34,346 nucleotides of DNA, from positions 1 to 34,346 of the forward strand of contig JANWVO010000026.1 in assembly GCA_025056865.1 (NCBI GenBank). Reading direction: 5' to 3'. Shown piece after piece: positions 1-6,236 of this stretch. The DNA is from Bryobacteraceae bacterium. GTDB lineage: Bacteria; Acidobacteriota; Terriglobia; Bryobacterales; Bryobacteraceae. Numbering within the stretch: position 1 is the first letter of the stretch; the number at the start of each line of letters is the position of its first letter. The notes under the pieces were generated by a model. It was not told the DNA's origin and did not search any database. It worked only from the letters and a program-made list of their open reading frames with translations. The translations under genes and the position numbers were made by a program.

Positions 1-18
1 ATCGGGCCATCACGGAAG

Positions 19-32
19 AAAGGAGGTGGTCC
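19..32 (+). promoter_or_regulatory. Extended Shine-Dalgarno, 14 nt complementary to the 16S rRNA 3' end
   Basis: The sequence AAAGGAGGTGGTCC can pair along all 14 positions, with one G-U wobble, with the usual bacterial 16S 3' end (GGATCACCTCCTTT). Ordinary Shine-Dalgarno sites pair over 4-7 nt. It lies 7 nt before the ATG of a 14-codon mini-ORF, and its GGAGG core ends 13 nt before that ATG, which is longer than optimal. The heptamer GGTGGTC inside it (25-31) recurs at 69-75, and both copies are complementary to GACCACC at 156-162, so the site could be masked by RNA folding. Confidence 0.6.
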
Positions 33-39
33 AGTCGAT

Positions 40-84
40 ATGAGTTCTGGTAGTAAGTGTTCGCGCGAGGTGGTCAGCGGATAG
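40..84 (+). CDS. 14-residue mini-ORF (possible leader peptide)
   Basis: An ATG at 40 opens a 14-codon frame, [14 protein letters not shown], ending at TAG 82-84. No function is recognised. Three things support it as more than chance. It sits behind an exceptionally long Shine-Dalgarno. It is followed at once by a nested hairpin (85-166) and a strong terminator (213-247). Its first codons (AGT, TCT, GGT, AGT, TGT) end in T, unlike neighbouring genes that strongly prefer G or C in third position. The T-ending codons could reflect constraint on the RNA rather than the peptide. It could be a regulatory leader peptide, a conserved microprotein, or simply part of a structured RNA. Translation is not proven by the sequence. 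Confidence 0.4.
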   Translation: MSSGSKCSREVVSG

Positions 85-247
85 GCTCGCTCCTGGTTTC
101 CGTGCCACCCGCCAGAGGGCCCATCGCGGCCGGCGGAAGGAGTGGACCGGATCCAGACCACCGAGCGCTCTCCAAGCAATAGGCCGCAGGCCTGTTGACC
201 GAAAGGCTACCGAAAGCCCCGCCGCCGGTGTCCGGCTGCGGGGCTTT
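85..247 (+). ncRNA. Putative structured RNA downstream of the mini-ORF
   Basis: No protein gene fits 1-313. The segment folds into a long interrupted hairpin that starts right after the mini-ORF stop. The pairs are 85-89 with 162-166, 93-96 with 153-156, 99-102 with 148-151, 105-108 with 142-145, and 109-113 with 132-136. A second hairpin, AGGCC-GCA-GGCCT, spans 181-193. A third, with a GAAA (GNRA) loop, spans about 196-209 (CCGAAAGG). The RNA ends in a rho-independent terminator. A competing helix can form between GACCACC (156-162) and GGTGGTC at 69-75 or 25-31. No Rfam family was recognised by eye. The 5' end is uncertain and may lie before the window. Confidence 0.4.
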
Positions 248-248
248 T
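213..248 (+). terminator. Rho-independent terminator ending the mini-ORF/structured RNA unit
   Basis: The ten-base arm AAAGCCCCGC (213-222) pairs perfectly with GCGGGGCTTT (238-247). Inside it GCCGG (224-228) pairs with CCGGC (232-236) around a TGT loop. The arm ends in TTTT. This separates the upstream RNA from rpmE, which has its own promoter at 276-284. Confidence 0.85.
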
Positions 249-275
249 CATTTCTCCCGCCCCCGGCGTGCGCTC

Positions 276-284
276 TGCTATACT
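276..284 (+). promoter_or_regulatory. Extended -10 promoter for rpmE
   Basis: TGCTATACT (276-284) matches the extended -10 form TGnTATAAT with one mismatch. No clear -35 is visible at the expected distance, which is normal for extended -10 promoters. Transcription would begin near 291, giving a leader of about 23 nt that contains AAAGGA (296-301). Confidence 0.5.
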
Positions 285-313
285 GGGAAGAGTCCAAAGG
301 ATTTCCCAAGACA

Positions 314-571
314 ATGAAAGCCGGCATCCACCCCGCTTACCAGGAAGTCAACGTCATCTGTGCCTGCGGCTACACGTTCCGGACGCGCTCGACGCACAAG
401 GGCGACATCCGCGTGGAAATCTGCTCCAACTGCCACCCGTTCTTCACCGGACGCCAGAAGCTGGTAGACACCGAGGGCCGCATCGACCGTTTCCAGCGCA
501 AAATGCAGCGCTCCGCAGCCCTCAAAAAGGAGCGCGCCGACCGCCAGAACAGCAAGGCCAGCGAGAACTGA
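314..571 (+). CDS. rpmE: 50S ribosomal protein bL31, zinc-binding form
   Basis: This 85-residue protein is bL31, a component of the large ribosomal subunit at the central protuberance and the intersubunit bridge. It is the zinc-containing type: Cys16 and Cys18 (CAC) and Cys37 and Cys40 (CSNC) form the four-cysteine site. The family pattern HPxYxEVxVxCxCG near the start and CHPFFTGxQKxVDTxGRxxRF further on is intact. The C-terminal 25 residues are a basic extension rich in Lys and Arg. The ATG at 314 is preceded by AAAGGA 12 nt upstream. The gene is monocistronic, with an upstream terminator and its own promoter, and meets the next operon head-on across a shared terminator. Zinc-type bL31 can also act as a zinc store; no zinc-free paralogue is seen in this window. 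Confidence 0.97.
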   Translation: MKAGIHPAYQEVNVICACGYTFRTRSTHKGDIRVEICSNCHPFFTGRQKLVDTEGRIDRFQRKMQRSAALKKERADRQNSKASEN

Positions 572-592
572 CCCGAATTCCCGCCTTTCAGC

Positions 593-621
593 AAGAGCGC
601 GGCCTCAACGGCCGCGCTCTT
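593..621. terminator. Bidirectional terminator between rpmE and the sigma operon
   Basis: An eleven-base arm AGAGCGCGGCC (594-604) pairs perfectly with GGCCGCGCTCT (610-620), and A593 with T621, around a TCAAC loop. A T-rich run (TTTCTCTT) follows on the plus strand, serving rpmE. The left arm abuts, and the loop overlaps, the stop codon of the minus-strand Spy-like gene (605-607), so the structure probably stops both converging transcripts. Confidence 0.75.
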
Positions 622-1006
622 TCTCTTCCTGGCGCCGTTTCGCTTCCCGCTCTTTGCGCATCCGGGCGTACTCTTCGCGCTGCTCGGGCGTCAGGATCTC
701 ATTGATTCTCGCCGTCTGCTGATCCTGCAAGGCGCGCAGTTCCGGGCGGTGCTTCTCCCGCAACTGGCGGAACTGTTCGCGCGTTTCGTCGAGGATCTGG
801 TTGAGCCGCTCGAGCTGCTCCGGCGTCAGCTTCAGCCGCCGGTTCATTTCTTCCACGTAGGCGCGGCGGTATTCTTCAGGCGTGCGCGGCTTCTGCGCGG
901 CCTCCTGCCTTTTCAGCACGTAGCGGTCGCCGACGACGCCAACCACGGCGCCGCTGACGAAGACGACCAGCAGGCTCAGCACGAGCCTGGCGTTGGACTT
1001 CATCAT
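605..1006 (-). CDS. Spy/CpxP-like periplasmic LTxxQ-motif protein (envelope or metal stress sensor)
   Basis: A 133-residue protein with an N-terminal signal anchor (hydrophobic residues 8-26) followed by a charged, helical periplasmic part. Two LTPEQ motifs (60-64 and 105-109) match the LTxxQ signature of Spy, CpxP, ZraP and the CnrX-type heavy-metal sensors, which are all-helical dimers that bind metals or unfolded proteins. The C-terminal 20 residues are very basic and acidic mixed (RKEREAKRRQEEKERGR). Its ATG overlaps the stop of the anti-sigma gene as ATGA (1003-1006), so the two are translationally coupled. As the third gene of a sigma / anti-sigma set it is probably the signal-receiving part. 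No His or Cys metal cluster is obvious (His86 only), so whether it senses metal is open. Confidence 0.75.
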   Translation of the reverse strand: MMKSNARLVLSLLVVFVSGAVVGVVGDRYVLKRQEAAQKPRTPEEYRRAYVEEMNRRLKLTPEQLERLNQILDETREQFRQLREKHRPELRALQDQQTARINEILTPEQREEYARMRKEREAKRRQEEKERGR

Positions 1007-1365
1007 CGTTCGGGCCTCTCCGCGGGGCCGGGATCCATGGAGGGCACTCCAGCCAGCTCTACCGGAGCGAGTTCCGCGTCCGTCTGGGCCAGCAGAGACT
1101 CCACATAGGTCGATGAATAGTAGTCCGGGGCCGGGCGCGCAGCCATCTGCAAGGCCACCAGCAGGACGCTGGCCACCGCCGCAGCAGCCGCCAGCCCGTT
1201 GGCCCACTTCCACAGCCGTTCCGACCACCCCTGTTCAGCCGCCTCGATCCGCGCCCAGAGCGTCGGCATGAAGTCAGCCGACGGCTCCGGCGCCTCGCAG
1301 GCGTCCCGGTATGCCGCCAGCAGCCGGTCCAGCTCACGCTCCAGATTCTGATTCCCGCCGCTCAT
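1003..1365 (-). CDS. Membrane-anchored anti-sigma factor (small, unassigned family)
   Basis: A 120-residue protein with a cytoplasmic N-terminal region (1-50) of amphipathic helix character, one transmembrane segment at about 53-75, and a short periplasmic tail rich in Pro and Ala. No zinc-binding HxxxCxxC motif is present, so it is not a ZAS-type anti-sigma factor. Its function is inferred from size, topology and position: it begins 32 nt inside the 3' end of the ECF sigma gene and ends in an ATGA overlap with the LTxxQ sensor gene. The start at 1365 is chosen because AAGGAA lies 8 nt upstream; an in-frame ATG 14 codons earlier lacks such a site. It would bind the sigma factor at the membrane and release it when the periplasmic partner reports stress. 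Confidence 0.65.
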   Translation of the reverse strand: MSGGNQNLERELDRLLAAYRDACEAPEPSADFMPTLWARIEAAEQGWSERLWKWANGLAAAAAVASVLLVALQMAARPAPDYYSSTYVESLLAQTDAELAPVELAGVPSMDPGPAERPER

Positions 1366-1954
1366 CGCTCGTTCCTTTCCGCGCTTCTTCCTCCCGCCGG
1401 GCCGCATAGGCGCGCAGGACCCGCTGGCGGGCGCGGAAGAGCCGCACTTTCAGGGCGTTCTCATTCACCCGGTAGATCTTTTCCAGCTCCTTCAACGACA
1501 AACCTTCCACTTCCTTCAGCGTCAGCAGAATCCGGTCTTCCTCGGAGACGCCAGCCAGCAGCGTATCCACAAACTCGCGCACCCGCGCCTTCTCCCGGCG
1601 CTCCACCTCGAGCTTCGATCCCGCTGCCGCATCGGCCATCATCACCTGCTGCTCGCTGAGATCAGCCACCCTGGCCTCCTGCTTCCGCTTCCGCCGCTTC
1701 CTCAGATAATCGAGAGCCGCATTCACCGTCAGCCGGTACAGCCAGGGTTCGAACACCTCCGGGCTGCGGAGCTGGTCCAGAGAATAATACAACCGGATGA
1801 AAACCTCCTGAGCCACATCCTCTACATCCTCCGGCCGCCCGATCAGCCGCGACACCGTGCCAAAGATCCGGCGCCGGTACGCCTGGACGATCTCGTTGAA
1901 CGCCTGGGCGTCCCCGGCCCGCGCCCGCTCCACGATGTCGTTTTCCACCAGCAT
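1334..1954 (-). CDS. ECF-family RNA polymerase sigma factor
   Basis: A 206-residue two-domain sigma factor. The sigma-2 region spans about residues 20-90 (AYRRRIFGTVSRLIGRPEDV, DVAQEVFIRLY, WLYRLTVNAALDYLRKRR), which binds core polymerase and the -10 element. The sigma-4 helix-turn-helix spans about 135-185 (LTLKEVEGLSLKELEKIY, ALKVRLFRARQRV). It lacks the sigma-1 and sigma-3 regions, as expected of this class. The linker (95-130) is unusually charged. It heads an operon with a membrane anti-sigma factor and a Spy-like protein, so it probably drives an envelope-stress or metal response and its own operon. No Shine-Dalgarno is visible before the ATG at 1954. Its exact ECF group cannot be assigned by eye. 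Confidence 0.92.
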   Translation of the reverse strand: MLVENDIVERARAGDAQAFNEIVQAYRRRIFGTVSRLIGRPEDVEDVAQEVFIRLYYSLDQLRSPEVFEPWLYRLTVNAALDYLRKRRKRKQEARVADLSEQQVMMADAAAGSKLEVERREKARVREFVDTLLAGVSEEDRILLTLKEVEGLSLKELEKIYRVNENALKVRLFRARQRVLRAYAARREEEARKGTSDERRESESGA

Positions 1955-1976
1955 GCTGTCTGGGGAGCGCGGGCGC

Positions 1977-2003
1977 AGTTTACATTTCTTTACCTGCTTT
2001 CAA
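1977..2003 (-). promoter_or_regulatory. Possible promoter of the sigma operon
   Basis: On the minus strand TTGAAA (2003-1998) and TAAACT (1982-1977) are separated by 15 bp, slightly short of the ideal 17. The gene starts at 1954. ECF operons often carry a second, self-recognised promoter; no clear AAC-type -35 with matching -10 could be picked out. Confidence 0.25.
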
Positions 2004-2069
2004 AGGCGCACCCGGCTCGTCCACAGGTTACAACAATCTCACCGACTCTCGTTCTCCGTCGTACCCGCA

Positions 2070-2078
2070 TGGTAAAAT
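2070..2078 (+). promoter_or_regulatory. Extended -10 promoter for pcrA
   Basis: TGGTAAAAT (2070-2078) fits the extended -10 form. The start codon is only 20 nt downstream, so the mRNA leader would be about 13 nt and contains no Shine-Dalgarno sequence. Confidence 0.4.
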
Positions 2079-2097
2079 TGCCACTTAGCCCCTCATA

Positions 2098-4473
2098 ATG
2101 GATTTCCTCTCCGGTCTGAATCCCGAGCAGCGCCGTGCCGTCGAACACGTCGAGGGTCCGCTGCTGATCCTTGCCGGCGCCGGCAGCGGCAAGACGCGCG
2201 TCATCACGCACCGCATCGCCCATCTCATCGCCCACCACCGCGTCTACGGCCCCTCGATCCTCGCCGTCACCTTCACCAACAAGGCCGCCGGAGAGATGCG
2301 CGACCGCGTTCTGCGGCTGCTCGGCGGCCTGCCTGCCTCTTCCGGCCCGGTGGTGAGCACGTTCCACTCCTTCTGCGTCCGGCTCCTTCGCCGCGACGGC
2401 GCATCGCTGGCCGAACTGCGCCCCGGCTTCACCACCTCGTTCCACATCTACGACGAGCAGGATCAGCTCGCGCTGCTGAAGCAGATCTACAAGCGGCTCG
2501 GGCTGGACGAGAAAGCGCTGCCGCCCCGCGGCGTGCTCTCCCGCATCAGCCACGCCAAGAACCAGAAGCTCAGCCCCGAGGACTTCTACCGCGCCTCGGC
2601 CGACCCCAGCGCCGCCCGCATCGCTGTCCTCTACGAGCACTACCAGAGGGGCCTCGAAGCGGCCAACGCGCTCGACTTCGACGACCTGCTGCTCGAGGCC
2701 GTGCGCCTGCTCCGCCACGACGAGGCCGTGCGCGATCTGTGGAACCGCCGCATCGAGTTCCTGATGATTGACGAGTACCAGGACACGAACCGGCCCCAAT
2801 ACGAGCTGATGCGGCTGCTGACTGTGGCCCGCTCCAACGTCGCCGTCGTCGGCGACGAAGACCAGTCCATCTATGGCTGGCGCGGCGCCGACATCCGCAA
2901 TATCCTCGACTTCGAGCGCGACTTCCCCGGCGCCGCCGTCATCCGCCTCGAGCAGAACTACCGCTCGACGAAGACCATTCTCGAAGCCGCCTCCCGCGTC
3001 GTGGAGCGCAACACGGCGCGCAAAGGCAAGACGCTCTGGACCAACGGCCCCGTGGGGGATCCCATCTGCTACTTCGAGGCTGAAGACGGCGAGCAGGAGG
3101 CGCTCTTCATCGCCGACACCATCCGGAAGCTGCTGGCGGCCGATCCGGCGACCCGCGTGGCCGTCCTTTACCGCACAAACTTCCAGTCGCGCCAGATCGA
3201 GGAGGCCCTGCGCCGCTACAACCTGCCCTACCGCGTGGTGGGCGGCCTCTCCTTCTATCAGCGCGCGGAAGTCAAGGACATCCTCGCCTACCTGCACCTG
3301 CTGCTGAATCCGCGCGACAACGTCTCCCTGCTGCGGATCCTGAACGTGCCGGCGCGGGGCATCGGCCGGACGACGGCCGAGCATCTGGAATCGATCGCCG
3401 TGCGGGAAGGCCTCTGCCTCTGGGAGGCCATCCGCCGCGCTCTGGATCAGCATGAACTCGGCGCCCGCGCCGGGGCGGCCCTGTCGGCCTTCGTCCGGCT
3501 CATCGAAGAGCTCCGGCAGCAGATGCAGGAACTGCCGCCGCATGAGGTGATTTCGCTGGTGCTCGAACGGACCGGATACCGGCGCATGCTGGAGGCCGAG
3601 GGCACGCCCGAATCCGAGTCGCGGCTGGCCAACCTCGAAGAGCTCATCTCGGCCGCCGCCGACGCGGCCGAACGGGGCGACTCTCTCCAGGAGTTCCTCG
3701 ACACGGCCGCGCTGGTCAGCGACGCCGACGACATCGATGAAACGGCGCGCGTCTCGCTCCTGACGATGCACAACGCCAAGGGGCTCGAGTTCCCGGTGGT
3801 CTTCGTGGCCGGCATGGAGGAGGGGCTGTTCCCGCACTCGCGCTCGCTCAACGACGAGGCGATGCTCGAAGAGGAACGGCGCCTTTGCTACGTCGCCATG
3901 ACGCGGGCCATGCGCCGCCTGTACCTGACGTCGGCCCGCTTCCGCCGCCGCTACGGCGGCGCGCCGCTCGAACCCAGCCAGCCGTCCCGCTTCCTGGAAG
4001 AGATCCCGCGCCACCTCGTGGAAGAGCTGCACGAGCCGCGCGCCGTCGCCGGCGCGCTCGATCTGCTCGGCGAGCGCGCCATGGTCCGCGAGGCCGTCCG
4101 AAAGCACGCCTACACGGGCAAGACGGTCGACTCCATCGACCACATCCAGCGGTTTTTCGCCGGTCGCGCCCAGCGCAGCCACGCTGCGGCTCCTCCGGCG
4201 CCCGCGCCGGCTTCCAGGCCTGCCGCTGCGCCGCAGCCTCCCGCAGGGCCGCCTGCCGCACAGGCTGCGCCCGCGCCGAAACCGCCTGCGGCCAGACAGA
4301 ACCAGCGCCGCGGCATCCGGCCCGGAGCCTCGGTCCTGCATCCGAAGTACGGCCGCGGCACCGTGCTGCGCCTGGAGGGCGAAGGCGACGATGCCAGGCT
4401 CACCGTGAGTTTCCCCGGCTACGGGCTGAAGAAGCTTGTCGCCCGTTACGCCGGACTCCAGACGGAGGACTGA
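2098..4473 (+). CDS. pcrA: ATP-dependent 3'-5' DNA helicase, UvrD/PcrA type
   Basis: A 791-residue superfamily 1A helicase that unwinds DNA in nucleotide-excision and mismatch repair and clears proteins from forks. All motifs are intact: Walker A GAGSGKT (27-33), Ia FTNKAAGEM (about 59-67), II DEYQDTN (about 225), III GDEDQSIYGWRGA (about 252), IV LEQNYRS (about 284), V TMHNAKGLEFPVVF (about 555) and VI YVAMTRA (about 600). A Pro/Ala-rich linker (about 700-735) leads to a C-terminal Tudor-like module (740-785, GASVLHPKYGRGTVL) typical of PcrA, which contacts RNA polymerase. The start MDFLSGLNPEQRRAV is the usual family start, although no Shine-Dalgarno precedes it. The gene is transcribed divergently from the sigma operon. 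PcrA is preferred over UvrD because of the C-terminal module, but the two names overlap. Confidence 0.96.
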   Translation: MDFLSGLNPEQRRAVEHVEGPLLILAGAGSGKTRVITHRIAHLIAHHRVYGPSILAVTFTNKAAGEMRDRVLRLLGGLPASSGPVVSTFHSFCVRLLRRDGASLAELRPGFTTSFHIYDEQDQLALLKQIYKRLGLDEKALPPRGVLSRISHAKNQKLSPEDFYRASADPSAARIAVLYEHYQRGLEAANALDFDDLLLEAVRLLRHDEAVRDLWNRRIEFLMIDEYQDTNRPQYELMRLLTVARSNVAVVGDEDQSIYGWRGADIRNILDFERDFPGAAVIRLEQNYRSTKTILEAASRVVERNTARKGKTLWTNGPVGDPICYFEAEDGEQEALFIADTIRKLLAADPATRVAVLYRTNFQSRQIEEALRRYNLPYRVVGGLSFYQRAEVKDILAYLHLLLNPRDNVSLLRILNVPARGIGRTTAEHLESIAVREGLCLWEAIRRALDQHELGARAGAALSAFVRLIEELRQQMQELPPHEVISLVLERTGYRRMLEAEGTPESESRLANLEELISAAADAAERGDSLQEFLDTAALVSDADDIDETARVSLLTMHNAKGLEFPVVFVAGMEEGLFPHSRSLNDEAMLEEERRLCYVAMTRAMRRLYLTSARFRRRYGGAPLEPSQPSRFLEEIPRHLVEELHEPRAVAGALDLLGERAMVREAVRKHAYTGKTVDSIDHIQRFFAGRAQRSHAAAPPAPAPASRPAAAPQPPAGPPAAQAAPAPKPPAARQNQRRGIRPGASVLHPKYGRGTVLRLEGEGDDARLTVSFPGYGLKKLVARYAGLQTED

Positions 4474-4503
4474 CTTCCTGTACACTCAAGAGGACAAGTA
4501 GGA

Positions 4504-4665
4504 ATGAACACGAAACACATCACCGACCGTGCGGAACGCAAGGCCCTGAAGCGCAAGGCTCGCAAGGAGGCGGAGCTGAAGAACCCGCTCCAGCCGCGCG
4601 ACTATGAGCGCGGCTCGCGCAAGAAGAAAGTGAAGAAGATGGCCAAGGGCCAGCGCAAGCGCTAG
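4504..4665 (+). CDS. Very basic 53-residue protein of unknown function
   Basis: An ATG at 4504 with GAGGA 9 nt upstream opens a 53-residue frame ending at TAG 4663-4665. About two fifths of the residues are Lys or Arg, with clusters such as RKALKRKARKEAE and RKKKVKKMAKGQRKR, and there is no hydrophobic segment. Such composition is typical of proteins that bind RNA or DNA, including small ribosome-associated proteins, but no family was recognised. It lies 30 nt after pcrA on the same strand and may be co-transcribed with it. A long GC-rich hairpin follows before the next gene. It is too short to be found by length-based gene calling. The call as a real gene rests on the ribosome-binding site, position and coherent composition. 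Confidence 0.6.
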   Translation: MNTKHITDRAERKALKRKARKEAELKNPLQPRDYERGSRKKKVKKMAKGQRKR

Positions 4666-4686
4666 CGCTTTCGCGTGCGGGCCGCG

Positions 4687-4717
4687 GGGCGCCCGGCGCG
4701 GGCGTCCCGCGGCGCCC
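4687..4717 (+). terminator. GC-rich hairpin before the permease gene (possible terminator)
   Basis: GGGCGCC (4687-4693) pairs perfectly with GGCGCCC (4711-4717), and the loop (CGGCGCGGGCGTCCCGC) can fold further. There is no T-run, so it may act as a pause, an mRNA-stabilising element or a factor-dependent terminator rather than a classic terminator. Confidence 0.3.
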
Positions 4718-4742
4718 ATGCCCGCAGGAAAGGGCCGCCCCA

Positions 4743-6236
4743 GTGAAATCGCTGTTCCGCACCAAGAGCATCCCGGAACTGATCGCCGCCGCCGAGGAGC
4801 CCGACAAGCGGCTCCAGCGCACGCTGGGGCCGTGGTCGCTGATGGCGCTGGGCATCGGCGCGGTGATCGGCTCGGGCATCTTCATCCTCACGGGCACCGC
4901 TGCGGCGGGCGAGGTGCGCACCTACGAGTCGCTCCTGCACGTGCCCCTGCTGGACCTGCTGCTCCAGGGCGGCCATTCGAGCTTCACCTTCGGCCGTCCG
5001 GGCGCCGGCCCGGCCGTGGCGCTCTCTTTCCTGCTGACGGCGGTCGTGTGCGGCTTCGCCGCGCGGTGCTATGCCGAAATGGCCTGCGCCATTCCGGTGG
5101 CCGGCTCCGCTTACACGTACGCCTACGCCACGCTGGGCGAGTTCACCGCGTGGATGATCGGCTGGAACCTGGTGCTTGAGTATGCGGTTTCGAACATGGC
5201 CGTCGCGGTGGGCTTCTCGGCCCACATCACGCACATGATTGAAGGCGTGCTCGGCATCCATCTGCCAAGGGCGCTTACGACGCCAGCCATCCAGGGCGGG
5301 CAGTTCACTGGCGCGTGGTTCAACCTGCCGGGCTTCCTCGTCGTAATGGGCCTGACGTGGCTGCTCGTCTACGGCATCAAGGAGAGCGCCCGCGCCAACG
5401 ACATCATGGTGCTCGTGAAGATCGCCGCCATCCTGGTCTTCATCCTCGGCGCGGCGCGCGCCATCGATCCCTCCAACTGGCGCCCGTTCATGCCCAACGG
5501 CTTCACTGGCGTGCTCACCGGCGCGGCCATCGTCTTCTTCACTTACATCGGCTTCGACTCGGTCTCCACCGCCGCCGAAGAGTGCAAGAACCCGCAGCGC
5601 GACCTGCCCATCGGCATCCTCGGCACGCTGGTCGTCTGCGGCCTGCTCTACATCGGCGTCGCCATCGTGCTCACCGGCATCGCCCACTGGAGCACGCTGA
5701 ACAACGCCGCGCCCATCGTGGGAGCGCTGAAGAACCTCGGCATGAACACGCTGTGGAAGTGGATCGACATTGGCGCGCTGGGCGGCATGGTCAGCTCGCT
5801 GCTGGTCTTCCAGTACGGCCAGGCGCGCGTCTGGTTCGCCATGTCGCGCGACGGGCTTCTGCCGAAGTTCTTCTCGCGCATCCACCCGGTGCACCGCACG
5901 CCGCACATTTCGACGTGGATCGCCGGCTTCGCCGTCGCCATTCCCTCAGGCGTGTGGGACGTGGGCACGTTCGCCGACCTGTCTTCCATCGGCACGCTGT
6001 TCGCTTTCTTCGTGGTCAGCGCCGGGGTGCTGATCCTCCGCCGGATCCGCCCGCCGCGTGAAGGCGCTTTCCGCGTTCCATTCGGGCCGGTCATTCCGGT
6101 GCTTTCGATGCTGACCTGCCTCGTGCTGATGATGGCGCTGCCGCTGGAGACGTGGGTGCGCTTCGTCGGCTGGTCCATCGCCGGCATTGGGATCTACTTC
6201 GCTTTCGGGAGGAAGCACAGTGCGCTGGCTGGCTAG
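4743..6236 (+). CDS. APC-superfamily amino-acid permease (cationic amino acid transporter type)
   Basis: A 497-residue polytopic inner-membrane transporter with about 12-13 hydrophobic segments. The first transmembrane helix carries IGAVIGSGIFILTG (about 38-51), the unwound GSGIF substrate-binding motif of the APC superfamily. PVAGSAYTYAYATLGE, where the second to third helices meet, is also typical. The layout and length fit the YfnA/CAT subgroup, which imports amino acids by proton symport; the substrate cannot be told from sequence. Compared with YfnA there is an extra loop after the first helix (about 56-85). Translation starts at GTG 4743 with AGGAAAGG about 10 nt upstream. Its last 17 nt overlap the start of the exported methyltransferase gene, so the two are probably co-expressed. 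Confidence 0.9.
   Translation: MKSLFRTKSIPELIAAAEEPDKRLQRTLGPWSLMALGIGAVIGSGIFILTGTAAAGEVRTYESLLHVPLLDLLLQGGHSSFTFGRPGAGPAVALSFLLTAVVCGFAARCYAEMACAIPVAGSAYTYAYATLGEFTAWMIGWNLVLEYAVSNMAVAVGFSAHITHMIEGVLGIHLPRALTTPAIQGGQFTGAWFNLPGFLVVMGLTWLLVYGIKESARANDIMVLVKIAAILVFILGAARAIDPSNWRPFMPNGFTGVLTGAAIVFFTYIGFDSVSTAAEECKNPQRDLPIGILGTLVVCGLLYIGVAIVLTGIAHWSTLNNAAPIVGALKNLGMNTLWKWIDIGALGGMVSSLLVFQYGQARVWFAMSRDGLLPKFFSRIHPVHRTPHISTWIAGFAVAIPSGVWDVGTFADLSSIGTLFAFFVVSAGVLILRRIRPPREGAFRVPFGPVIPVLSMLTCLVLMMALPLETWVRFVGWSIAGIGIYFAFGRKHSALAG

Noticed and set aside
19-32. Possible 16S rRNA 3' end on the minus strand
   Set aside because: Only the last 14 nt resemble it; the flanking sequence does not match helix 45 or any other 16S part, so it is a Shine-Dalgarno on the plus strand.
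1990-4485. Open frame of 831 codons on the minus strand opposite pcrA
   Set aside because: It is a mirror frame of a GC-rich gene; the translation is Arg/Gly/Ala-rich without motifs, and pcrA has all its helicase motifs.
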